Shown here piece after piece: positions 15,431-24,348 of a stretch of 64,000 bases of DNA (its first letter is position 1; every line of letters starts with the position of its first letter). The DNA is from Streptomyces sp. BV286 (lineage in GTDB: Bacteria > Actinomycetota > Actinomycetes > Streptomycetales > Streptomycetaceae). Below the pieces are notes generated by a model. The model was given only the letters and a program-made list of their open reading frames with translations. It was not told where the DNA came from and did no database searches. A program made the position numbers and the translations under genes. The stretch spans positions 110,258 through 174,257 of the forward strand of contig NZ_JAHRIB010000061.1 of NCBI RefSeq assembly GCF_019090165.1, in the 5' to 3' direction.

Positions 15431-16503
15431 GCCCTGCCTCCAGAACGGACGGTACGGCTCCGGACGATGAGCCAGATCAGATACGGCGCCCCGACGGCCG
15501 CCGTGAGCACGCCCACCGGCACCTCGGTCGGCGAGAAGAGCCGCCGGGCCAGCAGATCCGCCAGCACGACGACGAAGGCACCGAGCAGCGCCGAGCACAC
15601 CAGCGGAATCTGCGCGGTACGGGCCGAGCGGCGGGCGATCTGCGGAGCCAGCAGCGCCACGAAGTCCACCGGTCCCGCGGCCCCGGTCGCCACCGACGCG
15701 AGCACGACCCCGATCAGCACGAGTCCCAGGCGCACCCGGTTCAGCCGCACACCGAGAGCCGTCGCCGTGTCGTCGTCCACGCCGACCGACCGCTGGGCCC
15801 GCGCGGCCCACGCCACCGCCGGCAGGAGCAGGAGCAGCGTCCAGCCGAGGGGCGTGGCCTCCGCCCAGCCGCGGCCGTTCAGCGAGCCCGTCATCCAGAT
15901 CTGCGCCTGCTGGGCGACCAGGTAGTCGCCCTTCGTCATGAAGAGCGTGGTCACCGAACGCAGCGCGATGGCGAAGCCGATCCCGATGAGCACGAACCGC
16001 GTGGCGTGCAGCCCGCCGCGCCAGGCGAACGCGTACACGAGCCCGGCCGCGAGGAGCCCGCCCGCGACGGACAGGTACGGCAGGACCGCGTACGAGGTCA
16101 CCCCGAACGTCATCGCGCCCACCGTCAGCGCGCTCGCGCCCTGGCTGATCCCGATGATGTCCGGGCTGGCGAGCGGGTTGCGGGCGACGGTCTGGATCAG
16201 CGCGCCCGCCACTCCGAAGGCGGCCCCGACGAGCAGTCCGACCACCAGCCGGGGCGCCCGCAGCGTCCCGACCACCAGCTCGTCGGGCGAGGGCCGGCCG
16301 GTCAGGACCTTCAGCACCTCACCGGGCGCGACGAAGCTCTCGCCGACACAGAGGTACGCGAGACAAGCGGCCGCGAGGAGCACGGCGAGGACCGCGCACA
16401 CGCCGGCCGCCCGCCGGTGCAGCAGGAAGGTGGCCCGCCGGACGCGGAGCACCGCGTACCCGGCCGAGGAGGCGGTCGTGGCCGTCGCCGTCGCCGTCGT
16501 CAT
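15427..16503 (-). CDS. Iron-siderophore ABC importer permease (FecCD family)
   Basis: 358-residue inner-membrane permease with about ten predicted helices, one half of the FecCD-type translocation pore. Diagnostic segments are [40 protein letters not shown], and [20 protein letters not shown] near the C-terminus. The N-terminal [15 protein letters not shown] stretch is low in complexity. It overlaps the upstream permease stop and the downstream ATPase start by 4 nt each (ATGA), so the three genes are translationally coupled. Confidence 0.93.
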   Translation of the reverse strand: MTTATATATTASSAGYAVLRVRRATFLLHRRAAGVCAVLAVLLAAACLAYLCVGESFVAPGEVLKVLTGRPSPDELVVGTLRAPRLVVGLLVGAAFGVAGALIQTVARNPLASPDIIGISQGASALTVGAMTFGVTSYAVLPYLSVAGGLLAAGLVYAFAWRGGLHATRFVLIGIGFAIALRSVTTLFMTKGDYLVAQQAQIWMTGSLNGRGWAEATPLGWTLLLLLPAVAWAARAQRSVGVDDDTATALGVRLNRVRLGLVLIGVVLASVATGAAGPVDFVALLAPQIARRSARTAQIPLVCSALLGAFVVVLADLLARRLFSPTEVPVGVLTAAVGAPYLIWLIVRSRTVRSGGRA

Positions 16504-17492
16504 GCCGGTACCGCCTTCCTGCGGACGAGCCCCACCAGGAACGGCACTCCGATCAGGGCCGTCATCACACCCGCCGGGACCTCGCTCGGCGGGAACAGCA
16601 CCCGGCCGACGGTGTCCGAGACGAGCAGCATGGTCGGGCCGAGGAGGGCGGCGAGGGGCAGCACCCACCGGTGGGAGGGCCCCACGACCGCGCGGGCGAG
16701 GTGCGGGACGGCCAGCCCGATGAAGGCCAGCGGGCCGGCCGCGGCGACGCCGACACCGGTGAGCACCGTGGCGCCGAGCCCGCCGACGATCCGTACCGTC
16801 GCGACCCGCTGTCCGAGGCCCCGGGCCACGTCCTCGCCGAGGGCGAGCGCGTCCAGGCCGCGCGCCACCGACAGCACCAGGACGGCCCCGGCCAGCAGGA
16901 ACGGCCACACCTGCCCGACGATCTCCGCGTCCCGTCCCGCCAGCGAACCCACCTGCCAGAAGCGGAACTCGTCCAGTGCGGAGGCCTGGGTGGTGAGCAC
17001 GGCGGTGGTGACCGACACGAGCAGCGCGTTGATCGCGGCGCCGCCCAGTGCGAGTTTCACCGGGGTCGCGCCGCCGCGTCCGCTCGACGCGACGGCGTAC
17101 ACGGCGACCGACGCGACGGCCGCGCCCGCGAAGGCGAACCAGACGTACCCGGTGAGCGTGTGGATGCCGGCGAAGGCGATGGCGAGGACGACCCCGACCG
17201 AGGCGCCCTGGCTGATGCCCAGGATCCCGGGGTCGGCGATGGGGTTGCGGGTGATGCCCTGGAGGGCGGTGCCGGCCAGGGCGAGGCCCGCGCCGACCAT
17301 CAGGCCGACGAGTGTGCGGGGCACCCGCAGGCCGCGTACGACCTCCGCGTCGGCGCTGTGGCCGCCGTTCAGGAGGGCGTCCCAGACGGCGGACGGCGGG
17401 ACGGCACGGGCGCCGACGGCCAGGCTGAACAGGACCGCCAGCAGCAACGCGACGACGGCTGCCGCCAGTGCGGCCGCACGTCTGGCTTGCAT
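16500..17492 (-). CDS. Iron-siderophore ABC importer permease (FecCD family), first gene of operon
   Basis: 330-residue paralogue of the next permease; the two form the heterodimeric channel. Family segments are GLRVPRTLVGLMVGAGLALA, LQGITRNPIADPGILGISQG and LFPPSEVPAGVMTALIGVPF. The ATG at 17492 gives a normal first helix (AAALAAAVVALLLAVLFSLA) and has GGAG upstream. No substrate-binding lipoprotein gene is present within the window next to this operon, so the binding protein must be encoded elsewhere. Confidence 0.93.
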   Translation of the reverse strand: MQARRAAALAAAVVALLLAVLFSLAVGARAVPPSAVWDALLNGGHSADAEVVRGLRVPRTLVGLMVGAGLALAGTALQGITRNPIADPGILGISQGASVGVVLAIAFAGIHTLTGYVWFAFAGAAVASVAVYAVASSGRGGATPVKLALGGAAINALLVSVTTAVLTTQASALDEFRFWQVGSLAGRDAEIVGQVWPFLLAGAVLVLSVARGLDALALGEDVARGLGQRVATVRIVGGLGATVLTGVGVAAAGPLAFIGLAVPHLARAVVGPSHRWVLPLAALLGPTMLLVSDTVGRVLFPPSEVPAGVMTALIGVPFLVGLVRRKAVPA

Positions 17493-17808
17493 GGGCTGGG
17501 GCTCCGGGGGCTGGAAGGACCGGCTGGTTCGGTAAGGCGTGGCTGAGTCTATGTGGCCGATCCGGGCCGCTCGCCGGGTGCGGGTGGGCTGTGGCCGATC
17601 GCGCAGTTCCCCGCGCCCCTGGAGGGGGCGCCGCCTGGCGTCGTGCGTCCGCCGCGGGCCGTCTTGGGCCGATCGCGCGGTTCCTCGCGCCCCTGGGTGT
17701 GTGGGTGCCGGGGACGTCCGGAGCGTTCGCCGCGCGGCCGCGCCCGGGAGCGCGGACGCTCACCGGAGCATCACAAGTGCGTCGTATTCGCTGGGCACAA
17801 TGGCCCAT
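17493..17808. repeat. Divergent intergenic region with two dispersed-element copies
   Basis: No gene is seen in 316 bp. Two minus-orientation copies of the dispersed element lie at 17593-17622 (canonical CGCGCAGTTCCCCGCGCCCC) and 17666-17697 (diverged, CGCGCGGTTCCTCGCGCCCC). This is unusual because most copies in the window lie between convergent genes, whereas this gap is between divergent promoters. Confidence 0.75.
17528..17546 (-). promoter_or_regulatory. Possible iron box (DmdR/IdeR-type) upstream of siderophore permease
   Basis: TTCGGTAAGGCGTGGCTGA matches 12 of 19 positions of the Streptomyces iron-box consensus TTAGGTTAGGCTCACCTAA. It lies 36 nt before the permease start, where a Fe2+-loaded repressor would act. 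The right half is poorly conserved, so this is a weak call supported mainly by context. Confidence 0.35.
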
Positions 17809-18432
17809 ATGACTTCTCGTGCGCTGACCGTCGGCTTCGACCTCGACATGACCCTCATCGACTCCCGTCCCGGCATCCACGCCTGCTACCGGGCGCTCTC
17901 CGCCCGGACGGGGACGTACATCGACGCCGATCTGGCCATCACGCGGCTCGGACCGCCGCTCGCGGACGAGCTGGTCCACTGGTTTCCGGCCGAGCAGGTC
18001 GAGGCCATGGCGGACGTCTACCGGGAGATGTATCCCACACACGCCATCGCGCCGACGCCCGCGATGGCCGGCGCCCGTGAGGCGATAGCGGCGGTACGGG
18101 CGGCGGGCGGGCGCGCGATCGTCGTCACCGCCAAGTACGAGCCCAACGCCAAGCTGCACCTCAGCCACCTCGGCATCGACGCCGACGCCGTCATCGGCGG
18201 CCTGTGGGCCGAGGGCAAGGCCGAGGCCCTGCGCGAGTACGGGTCGGCTGTCTACGTCGGCGACCACACCGGCGACGTACGGGGCGCCCGCAGCGCGGAC
18301 GCCCTCTCCGTCGCCGTGGCCACCGGCCCGTGCGACGCGGACGAACTGCGCGCGGCGGGCGCCGACGTGGTGCTCAAGGACCTGACGGAGTTCCCGGGTT
18401 GGCTGGCGGGGCACCGGGGCGCACGCCGATAG
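17809..18432 (+). CDS. HAD-family hydrolase/phosphatase
   Basis: 207-residue haloacid-dehalogenase-fold phosphatase. Motif I is FDLDMTLIDS (nucleophile Asp and acid/base Asp), motif II is the Thr of AIVVTAKYE, motif III the Lys of GLWAEGKAEAL, and motif IV is VGDHTGDVRGA. The helical cap sits between motifs I and II (about residues 20-80). Phosphoglycolate phosphatase-like substrates are possible but not shown. ATG 17809 is taken; an in-frame ATG at 17800 is an alternative, and CACAAT just upstream could be a -10 giving a leaderless message. Its 3' end overlaps the convergent small membrane protein by 59 nt. Confidence 0.85.
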   Translation: MTSRALTVGFDLDMTLIDSRPGIHACYRALSARTGTYIDADLAITRLGPPLADELVHWFPAEQVEAMADVYREMYPTHAIAPTPAMAGAREAIAAVRAAGGRAIVVTAKYEPNAKLHLSHLGIDADAVIGGLWAEGKAEALREYGSAVYVGDHTGDVRGARSADALSVAVATGPCDADELRAAGADVVLKDLTEFPGWLAGHRGARR

Positions 18433-18685
18433 GCGCCCGGGAACCCGCGCGCGCCTGCCGACGCCCGCGGGCGATCGACTGGAACACCCCCGCTCCCGCG
18501 ATGAGGAATCCGACTCCCATCAACATGCTCAGTCCGAACATGTACGTCGGAAAGGGCGTCGTACCCAGGAGCAGTGGGGCAACGGTGACCAGTGTGGCCG
18601 CGGCGCCGACGAAGAACACGATGGCACCGGCACGGATCAGTCCGTCTCCGGCCGCGGCGGAATTCGGTGGGGTTTTGTCACGCAC
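18374..18685 (-). CDS. Small two-TM membrane protein
   Basis: 103-residue hypothetical. A short polar N-terminus (VRDKTPPNSAAAGDG) is followed by helix 1 AGAIVFFVGAAATLVTVAPL and helix 2 MFGLSMLMGVGFLIAGAGVF. The tail is basic and Pro-rich (RGRRQARAGSRAPIGVRPGA). It resembles conserved actinobacterial small membrane proteins of unknown role. The GTG at 18685 is used because the upstream codons look non-coding. The tail overlaps the convergent HAD gene. Confidence 0.68.
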   Translation of the reverse strand: MRDKTPPNSAAAGDGLIRAGAIVFFVGAAATLVTVAPLLLGTTPFPTYMFGLSMLMGVGFLIAGAGVFQSIARGRRQARAGSRAPIGVRPGAPPANPGTPSGP

Positions 18686-18850
18686 CCGACCAGGGTAGTT
18701 CGGAGCCGCTGCCCTCACTTGGCGGGGCCCAGTCCTGTTTCCGGGCGTGATTAAGCCTGTGTGTCGTTGGGGAGAGCCTCGGTAGGCTGTTCAGCGGCAT
18801 TTCTGACTAGCGTCCGGCCCCGTCCGGGACCGATCGAGGGAGCGTGTGCT

Positions 18851-19234
18851 TTGCCGACTGGCAAGGTCAAGTGGTTCAACAGCGAGAAGGGCTTCGGCTT
18901 TCTCTCCCGCGACGACGGCGGCGACGTCTTCGTCCATTCCTCGGTCCTGCCCGCCGGAGTCGATGTTCTCAAGCCGGGTCAGCGTGTGGAGTTCGGTGTG
19001 GTCGCCGGGCAGCGCGGTGACCAGGCACTTTCGGTGACGATTCTGGACCCCACGCCCTCCGTCGCGGCGGCCCAGCGCCGCAAGCCGGACGAACTGGCGT
19101 CCATCGTCCAGGATTTGACGACTCTTCTGGAAAACATCACGCCGATGCTGGAGAGGGGCCGCTACCCCGACAAGGCCTCCGGCGCGAAGATCGCGGGCCT
19201 TCTCCGCGCGGTCGCGGACCAACTGGACGTCTAG
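18851..19234 (+). CDS. Cold-shock-domain protein with C-terminal extension
   Basis: 127-residue protein. Residues 1-65 form a cold-shock domain that binds single-stranded nucleic acid: KVKWFNSEKGFGFLSRD with RNP1 KGFGFL, and RNP2 VFVHSSVL. The C-terminal ~60 residues (RRKPDELASIVQDLTTLLEN, ITPMLERGRYPDKASG) are a conserved actinobacterial extension of unknown function. The start is TTG (18851) with AGGGAGCG upstream, which gives a protein of the size typical for the Streptomyces member. A very strong terminator follows. Confidence 0.92.
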   Translation: MPTGKVKWFNSEKGFGFLSRDDGGDVFVHSSVLPAGVDVLKPGQRVEFGVVAGQRGDQALSVTILDPTPSVAAAQRRKPDELASIVQDLTTLLENITPMLERGRYPDKASGAKIAGLLRAVADQLDV

Positions 19235-19240
19235 TCGGCG

Positions 19241-19290
19241 AAAGGCTGAGCCCCGCGTCCCTTCAAGGGCGCGGGGCTCAGCCTTTTTTC
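19241..19290 (+). terminator. Rho-independent terminator after cold-shock gene
   Basis: AAAGGCTGAGCCCCGCG (19241-19257) pairs perfectly over 17 bp with CGCGGGGCTCAGCCTTT (19270-19286). The loop itself can pair further. A run of six T follows at 19284-19289, and A-residues on the other side make it usable for the convergent mqnD too. Confidence 0.92.
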
Positions 19291-19363
19291 GAGGAGCGGG
19301 TGGAACCGCGCGAGCGATCAGCCCTCACCGGGCCGCACTCCGCGAACGACCCCGTGGCACCCC

Positions 19364-20239
19364 CTACGCGGGAAACTCCAGCGACCCCGGCGCGAGAGCC
19401 GGCACCAGTCCTTCCGCCGCGGCCCGGGTGAGCAGGCCGCGGACCGCGGCGTACCCGTCCTCGCCGAGGCCGGCGGTGAACTCGTTGACGTACAGCCCGA
19501 TGTGCTGGTTCGCCACCGACTCGTCCATCTCCTGGGCGTGCTCCATCACATACGGCCGGGACGCCTCGGGATCGTCCCAGGCCGCCCGCACGGACGCCCG
19601 CGCGCTCTCGGCGAGCAGCCGCAGCGTGGCCTCGCCCAGCGACCGCCTGGCGATGATCGCGCCCAGCGGGATCGGCAGCCCCGTCGACTGCTCCCAGTGC
19701 TCGCCCATGTCCGCGAGCTTGTGCAGCCCGTAGTTCTGGTACGTGAAGCGGGCCTCGTGGATGACGAGCCCGGCGTCCACCTTGCCGTCCCGCACGGCGG
19801 GCATGATCTCGTGGAACGGCAGCACCACGATCTCGCCGACCCCGCCGGGCACGACGTCCGCGGCCCACAGACGGAACAGCAGGTACGCCGTCGACCGCTC
19901 GCTCGGCACCGCGACCGTGCGGCCGGTGAGGTCCGCACCGGGCTCCCGGGTGAGGACCAGCGGCCCGCAGCCCCGCCCGAGGGCGCCCCCGCAGGGCAGC
20001 AGCGCCCACTCGTCCAGGACGTACGGCAGGACGGCGTACGACACCTTCAGGACGTCGAGCTCGCCGCGTTCGGCCATGCCGTTGGTGAGGTCGATGTCCG
20101 CGAAGGTCACGTCCAGCGCGGGTGCTCCCGGGATCCGGCCGTGGGCCCAGGCGTCGAACACGAAGGTGTCGTTCGGGCAGGGCGAGTAGGCGATCCTCAG
20201 CGGCTCCGCGCCGCTGTCGGTCTCATTGAGTGCGCTCAT
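19364..20239 (-). CDS. mqnD: 1,4-dihydroxy-6-naphthoate synthase (futalosine pathway)
   Basis: 291-residue cytosolic enzyme that converts cyclic dehypoxanthine futalosine to 1,4-dihydroxy-6-naphthoate in the futalosine route to menaquinone. Family hallmarks are IAYSPCPNDTFVFDAWAHGR, VTFADIDLTNG, LLPCGGALGRGCGPLVL, VDAGLVIHEARFTYQNYGL, LGAIIARRSLGE and HIGLYVNEFTAGLG. Length is normal. The ATG at 20239 lies inside the end of mqnB (17-nt overlap), so the two consecutive-pathway enzymes are translationally coupled. Confidence 0.96.
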   Translation of the reverse strand: MSALNETDSGAEPLRIAYSPCPNDTFVFDAWAHGRIPGAPALDVTFADIDLTNGMAERGELDVLKVSYAVLPYVLDEWALLPCGGALGRGCGPLVLTREPGADLTGRTVAVPSERSTAYLLFRLWAADVVPGGVGEIVVLPFHEIMPAVRDGKVDAGLVIHEARFTYQNYGLHKLADMGEHWEQSTGLPIPLGAIIARRSLGEATLRLLAESARASVRAAWDDPEASRPYVMEHAQEMDESVANQHIGLYVNEFTAGLGEDGYAAVRGLLTRAAAEGLVPALAPGSLEFPA

Positions 20240-21041
20240 GTCCGTTCCAACTCTCCAATACGGGCGGGAGCTTCCCGAACGCCCCGGTCAGTGCCGCGAG
20301 GGCCTCGCCGATCCGCCAGGCGGTGCGGTCCCGGGGGCCGACGGGGTTGGACACGGCACGGATCTCCAGGACGGGCACGCCGTGTGCGGCGGCCGCCTCC
20401 GCGACGCCGAAGCCCTCCATGGCCTCGGCGAGCGCCCCCGGGTGGCGCCGGCGCAGCTCCGCGGCCCGCTCCGCGCTTCCGGTGACGGTGTTGACCGTCA
20501 GAACTGCCCCGGAACGCGCCCCGGTGACGGCCGCGACCTCTCGTACGAGTGATTCCGGCGGCCGGTGGGTGACTGCTCCGAACCCCAGTTCGGTGACCGG
20601 GACGAATCCGTCGGCGGTCTCGGCGCCCAGGTCCGCGGCGGTGATCTCGTCGGCCAGGACGAGCGATCCGACGGGCGCGTCGGGCGGGAACCCGCCGCCG
20701 ATGCCTGCCGAGACGACCAGGTCGTACGGCTCACCGGCCAGCGCGGCGGCGGTGAGCGCGGCGGCGGTCGACGCGGCGGCGGCCGCCGGACCCACGCCCG
20801 CGGCGAGGAGGTCGAAGACGGCGGAACCGGCGAGGGGTCCAGCGGTGAGGGGTTCAGCGGTGAGGGCGGAACCGGCGGGAGCGGGATCGCCCGCGGGGGA
20901 GCGGTCCGCCGGGACGGCCACCCTGCTCAGGCTCGCCCCCGGAACCACGTGCTCCCGCGCCGGGAGCGCGAACGCCGCGGCCACCGCGTCCCGTTCGACG
21001 GCGACCGCGGTGGCTACGAGGACACGCGTGAGCGGCGGCAC
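20223..21041 (-). CDS. mqnB: Futalosine hydrolase
   Basis: 272-residue nucleoside hydrolase/phosphorylase-fold enzyme that releases hypoxanthine from futalosine, one step before cyclisation and MqnD. Signatures are RVLVATAVAVERDAV, YDLVVSAGIGGGFPP, GSLVLADEITAADLGAE, VLTVNTVTGSAERAAELRRR and AMEGFGVAEAAAAHGVPVLE with the catalytic Asp in RDRTAWRIGEAL. An Ala/Gly/Pro-rich insertion of about 33 residues (PADRSPAGDPAPAGSALTAE and on) near residue 45 is longer than usual. The GTG start at 21041 is inferred from homology (VPPLTRVLVATA); no clear ribosome site is seen. 16 bp separate it from the DUF2771 gene. Confidence 0.94.
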   Translation of the reverse strand: MPPLTRVLVATAVAVERDAVAAAFALPAREHVVPGASLSRVAVPADRSPAGDPAPAGSALTAEPLTAGPLAGSAVFDLLAAGVGPAAAAASTAAALTAAALAGEPYDLVVSAGIGGGFPPDAPVGSLVLADEITAADLGAETADGFVPVTELGFGAVTHRPPESLVREVAAVTGARSGAVLTVNTVTGSAERAAELRRRHPGALAEAMEGFGVAEAAAAHGVPVLEIRAVSNPVGPRDRTAWRIGEALAALTGAFGKLPPVLESWNGHERTQ

Positions 21042-21057
21042 GGGCGGACCGGGCGGC

Positions 21058-21546
21058 TCAGGCGTCCGCGTTCTCGAGCTTGAAGTTCCAGACACCCTGG
21101 ACCTGCGTACCGGCCTTGTTCTGCTGGACGACGCTGATGTAGATCGTCTTCGGGGCGGCCTGGCCCTGCTGCTCGGCGAAGAGGTCGACGCCCTCGAAGG
21201 CGTAGTACGTCTTCTTGAACGGGGAGGTGACCTGCTGCCCGTTGAGCCACAGGGCCCAGCCCTCGTCGGCGATCTCGGGGTCGACACCGATCCGCAGCGT
21301 CTCGCCCTGCGGGACGCTGATCGTTTCGGTGGCCTTCTTGAGGGCGCACTTGGCGGCTTCCGCCTTGCCGATGTTCTTGCCGTCCTTGTAGCACTCGGCC
21401 TCGGTGCTGACCGAGTGGCCGCCGACCGTGACGGTGGCCATCGGCGTCGGCTTGTCACAGGCGGACAGGACGAGAAGTCCGGCGGAAACGGCGCCGGCGG
21501 CGGCGACGGCGCGGCGACGGCGCGCAAGGGGACGCTGGGAGCTCAT
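21058..21546 (-). CDS. DUF2771 lipoprotein
   Basis: 162-residue probable lipoprotein. A twin-basic N-region (RRRRAVAAAG) and hydrophobic core end in the lipobox LVLSAC, giving lipid-modified Cys30. The mature domain (MATVTVGGHSVSTEAECYKD, LRIGVDPEIADEGWALWLNG, TYYAFEGVDLF, TIYISVVQQNK) matches the actinobacterial DUF2771 family of unknown function. It is the third gene of the run MFS-DUF2771-mqnB-mqnD, all on the minus strand. Confidence 0.9.
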   Translation of the reverse strand: MSSQRPLARRRRAVAAAGAVSAGLLVLSACDKPTPMATVTVGGHSVSTEAECYKDGKNIGKAEAAKCALKKATETISVPQGETLRIGVDPEIADEGWALWLNGQQVTSPFKKTYYAFEGVDLFAEQQGQAAPKTIYISVVQQNKAGTQVQGVWNFKLENADA

Positions 21547-21645
21547 GGGCGAAGGTTATCGGGCGGGTCCGGTGGCCCGGCTATGTGGGTGGGGTACGCG
21601 GCGTGCCGCGGTCCGGCACATCGGCCCCCGGCGGCCCCTGGCGGT

Positions 21646-23067
21646 TCACGCCACGCGTGCGTGCTGCCGTCCGCCGTGCCGGGCCGCGCTCAGCAGCCCG
21701 CGGACCGTGGTGAGCCAGCCGACCGCGACGATCGCGGAGGCCACGGCCATGCCGAGCGTGCCGTTGAGCGGCAGCGCGATGCCGATCGCCCCGCCGACCA
21801 CCCAGGCCATCTGCAGCAGCGTCTCCGAGCGCGCGAACGCCGACGTCCGCACCAGCTCCGGCACGTCCCGCTGGATCAGCGCGTCGAGCGACAGCTTGGA
21901 CAGCGCCTGCGCGAACCCGGCGAACGCGGCGAGGACCGCCACCAGGATCACTCCGAAGAACACCGCGGCCGTGATCGCCACCGCGAGCACCACCGCGACG
22001 ACCGTGACGATGATCAGCTCCGGCGCCCGGGATCTCAGCGCCGCCCCGACCGCCGTGCCCAGCGCGTTGCCCGCGCCCGCCGAGACGCCCACGATGGTCA
22101 GCGAGACCGCCGCACTCGCGCCCGCCAGCGGGTGCTCCCGCAGCAGGAACGCCAGGAAGAAGATCAGGAACCCGGAGAGACCGCGCAGCGCGGCGTTCGC
22201 GGCGAGCGCGTGCGTGACCCCCGTACCGACCGTCCGCAGGCCCGGGCGCTTGGGCTGCTTCAGGTGCGGCCCGTGCAGGTGCTGCTCGTCCGCGGCGAGC
22301 AGGGCCTTGTCCTCGCCCTTCGCCGAGTCGACCTTGCGTGGCAGCGAGAACGACAGGAACGTACCCGCCACGAAGAGCAGGAAGGCGCCGTAGAGCGGAT
22401 AGCGCGGGCCGAGGGCCTGGAGCCCCGCTCCGATGGGAGCCGCCACGCCCGTCGCCAGCAGGCCGCCCAGCGTGACCCGTGAGTTCGCCTTGACCAGGGA
22501 GAACGACGGTGGCAGCAGCCGGGGCACCACGGCGCTTCTGACGACGCCGTACGCCTTCGACGCCACCAGGACGCCGAGGGCCGCCGGATAGAGCTCGATG
22601 CTGCCCGTGACGACCGCGCCCGACAGCAGCAGGGCCATGAACGCGCGGGCCATGAACGCGCCCGCCATCGCGGCCCGGCGGCCGTGCGGGAGGCGGTCCA
22701 GGAGGGGGCCGATGACCGGGGCGAGCAGCGTGAACGGAGCCATGGTGATCGCCAGGTAGAGCGCCACGCGGCCGCGCGCCTCGTCCGTCGGGACCGAGAA
22801 GAACACCGTCGAGGCGAGCGCGACGGTGATCATCATGTCGCCGGCGCCGTTCACCCCGTGCAGTTCGATCAGCTTTCCGAGGCCCGACTCGCCCGCGCCG
22901 TGCGCGTGTGTCGCTTTTCTGATGCCCTTTGCCGTACCGGTGAACGGCAGGTGCAGGGCACGCCCGACGGAACGGAGCGCCCCGCGCACCGCGCCCGCTC
23001 CGCCTGTACTTCCCGCCCCTGCGCCACCGATCCCGGTGGCGCCTTGGGGCGACCTTGCTGCTGCCAC
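21646..23067 (-). CDS. MFS transporter
   Basis: 473-residue 12-helix permease. A ~75-residue cytosolic N-terminus (GIGGAGAGSTGGAGAVRGAL...KGIRKATHAHGAGE) precedes helix 1. MFS loop signatures include PVIGPLLDRLPHGRRAAMAG between helices 2 and 3 and FGVILVAVLAAFAGFAQALS with KLSLDALIQRDVPELVRTSA later. Substrate unknown. The GTG at 23067 is the best available start but lacks a strong ribosome site. It is divergent from the DUF3027 gene across 357 bp. Confidence 0.82.
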   Translation of the reverse strand: MAAARSPQGATGIGGAGAGSTGGAGAVRGALRSVGRALHLPFTGTAKGIRKATHAHGAGESGLGKLIELHGVNGAGDMMITVALASTVFFSVPTDEARGRVALYLAITMAPFTLLAPVIGPLLDRLPHGRRAAMAGAFMARAFMALLLSGAVVTGSIELYPAALGVLVASKAYGVVRSAVVPRLLPPSFSLVKANSRVTLGGLLATGVAAPIGAGLQALGPRYPLYGAFLLFVAGTFLSFSLPRKVDSAKGEDKALLAADEQHLHGPHLKQPKRPGLRTVGTGVTHALAANAALRGLSGFLIFFLAFLLREHPLAGASAAVSLTIVGVSAGAGNALGTAVGAALRSRAPELIIVTVVAVVLAVAITAAVFFGVILVAVLAAFAGFAQALSKLSLDALIQRDVPELVRTSAFARSETLLQMAWVVGGAIGIALPLNGTLGMAVASAIVAVGWLTTVRGLLSAARHGGRQHARVA

Positions 23068-23424
23068 TCCGCAATAGTGCCCCGAGAACGGCGGATGTAG
23101 CGTGGTTACCGCGCGTATAGAGGCTGAGTGGACGCTGTGGAACCGACGCCGGGCGGGCCCGGAAGACGCCCGGCCGGGGGCGCCGCGAAGCGGTGAAGGC
23201 AACGCCGGTGTAGGCCCAGGGCCGACAAGGCGGTAGCGTGCGTAGCGCGCCCGCGGCGGTTGTTCTCGGCCGCGCGCCTCTCGGTCATCCCGCAGAATGG
23301 ATGGCGTAGGCGCGCCCGAGTGCGATCGGGCGCGGACGTCGACGCGGCCCACTGGTCCGCTCCGTCCGCACCCCCGTCGAGGGACGGCGCACTCGTGAGA
23401 CGGCGTAGGAGAGAAGCGATACCT
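23068..23424. other. Divergent intergenic region MFS / DUF3027
   Basis: 357 bp without a supportable gene. It contains an 8-bp inverted repeat GCGCCCGA (23312-23319) / TCGGGCGC (23326-23333) and a GC-rich hairpin-prone segment around 23150-23185. Otherwise I see only presumptive promoters. Confidence 0.5.
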
Positions 23425-24348
23425 GTGAGCGCGACAACGCGAAGCCGAACCCCCGACCGTCTGTGTGCCGAGGCCGTGGACCTCGCCCGGGCAGCCGCCG
23501 AGGAGGCCGCCGCTCCCGGCGTCGTCGGGGAGCACGCGGGAATGGTCAGCGAAGGGGACCGCGTCGTCACGCACTTCTTCGAATGCAAGGAGATGGGCTA
23601 CCGCGGGTGGCGCTGGGCCGTGACCGTGGCCCGGGCCTCGCGGGCGAAGATCGTCACCCTGGACGAGACCGTGCTGCTGCCCGGCTCCGACGCCCTCCTT
23701 GCGCCCGAGTGGGTGCCGTGGAGCGAACGGCTCCGGCCCGGCGACATGGGCCCCGGTGACCTGCTGCCCACGGACGCGGAGGATCTGCGCCTGGAGCCCG
23801 GGTACTCCGGCGAGGACGAGCCCGCTCCGAACGCGCCGATCTCCGAGGAGATGGCCGAGCTGGCCGAGGCGGAGGACGCCGAGGTCCTGCCCGGGGCGCC
23901 GTCCGCGCTGCCGCTGGTGCCCTCCCGCGGGTCGATCGCCTCCGTCGCCGAGGAACTGGGCATGCGGCGGGCGCGGGTGCTGTCGCGGTACGGGCTGCAC
24001 GTCGCGGCCGACCGGTGGGAGGAGTCGTACGGGGCCAAGACGGCGATGGCCCAGGCGGCGCCCGCCACCTGTGTCAGCTGTGGCTTCCTGAACCCCGTCG
24101 GCGGATCGCTCGGACAGGCGTTCGGTTTGTGTGCGAACGAGTTCTCGCCCGCGGACGGTCGCGTGGTCTCGCTGTCGTACGGCTGCGGCGGTCACTCCGA
24201 GGCCGCGGTCATGCCGAAGCCGATGCGGCCCGCGCCGCCGGTCGTAGACGAGACCCGGGTCGACCCGTTCCCCCTGCGGCCGGCCGCCGACTCGGGGTCG
24301 GTCCCGGTGGGGCCGGACGAGTCCACGGCGGAATTCGGCCACAGTTAG
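23425..24348 (+). CDS. DUF3027 protein
   Basis: 307-residue conserved actinobacterial protein of unknown function. The N-terminal half has CAEAVDLARAAAEEAAAPGV, THFFECKEMGYRGWRWAVTV and WVPWSERLRPGDMGPGDLLP, a block characteristic of DUF3027. The C-terminal part has possible metal-binding cysteines (TCVSCGFLNPVGG...FGLCANEFSP...YGCGGHSE). A Pro-rich tail ends at STAEFGHS. The GTG at 23425 follows AGGAGAGAAG. Soluble; probably binds zinc through the Cys cluster, which is inference. Confidence 0.88.
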   Translation: MSATTRSRTPDRLCAEAVDLARAAAEEAAAPGVVGEHAGMVSEGDRVVTHFFECKEMGYRGWRWAVTVARASRAKIVTLDETVLLPGSDALLAPEWVPWSERLRPGDMGPGDLLPTDAEDLRLEPGYSGEDEPAPNAPISEEMAELAEAEDAEVLPGAPSALPLVPSRGSIASVAEELGMRRARVLSRYGLHVAADRWEESYGAKTAMAQAAPATCVSCGFLNPVGGSLGQAFGLCANEFSPADGRVVSLSYGCGGHSEAAVMPKPMRPAPPVVDETRVDPFPLRPAADSGSVPVGPDESTAEFGHS

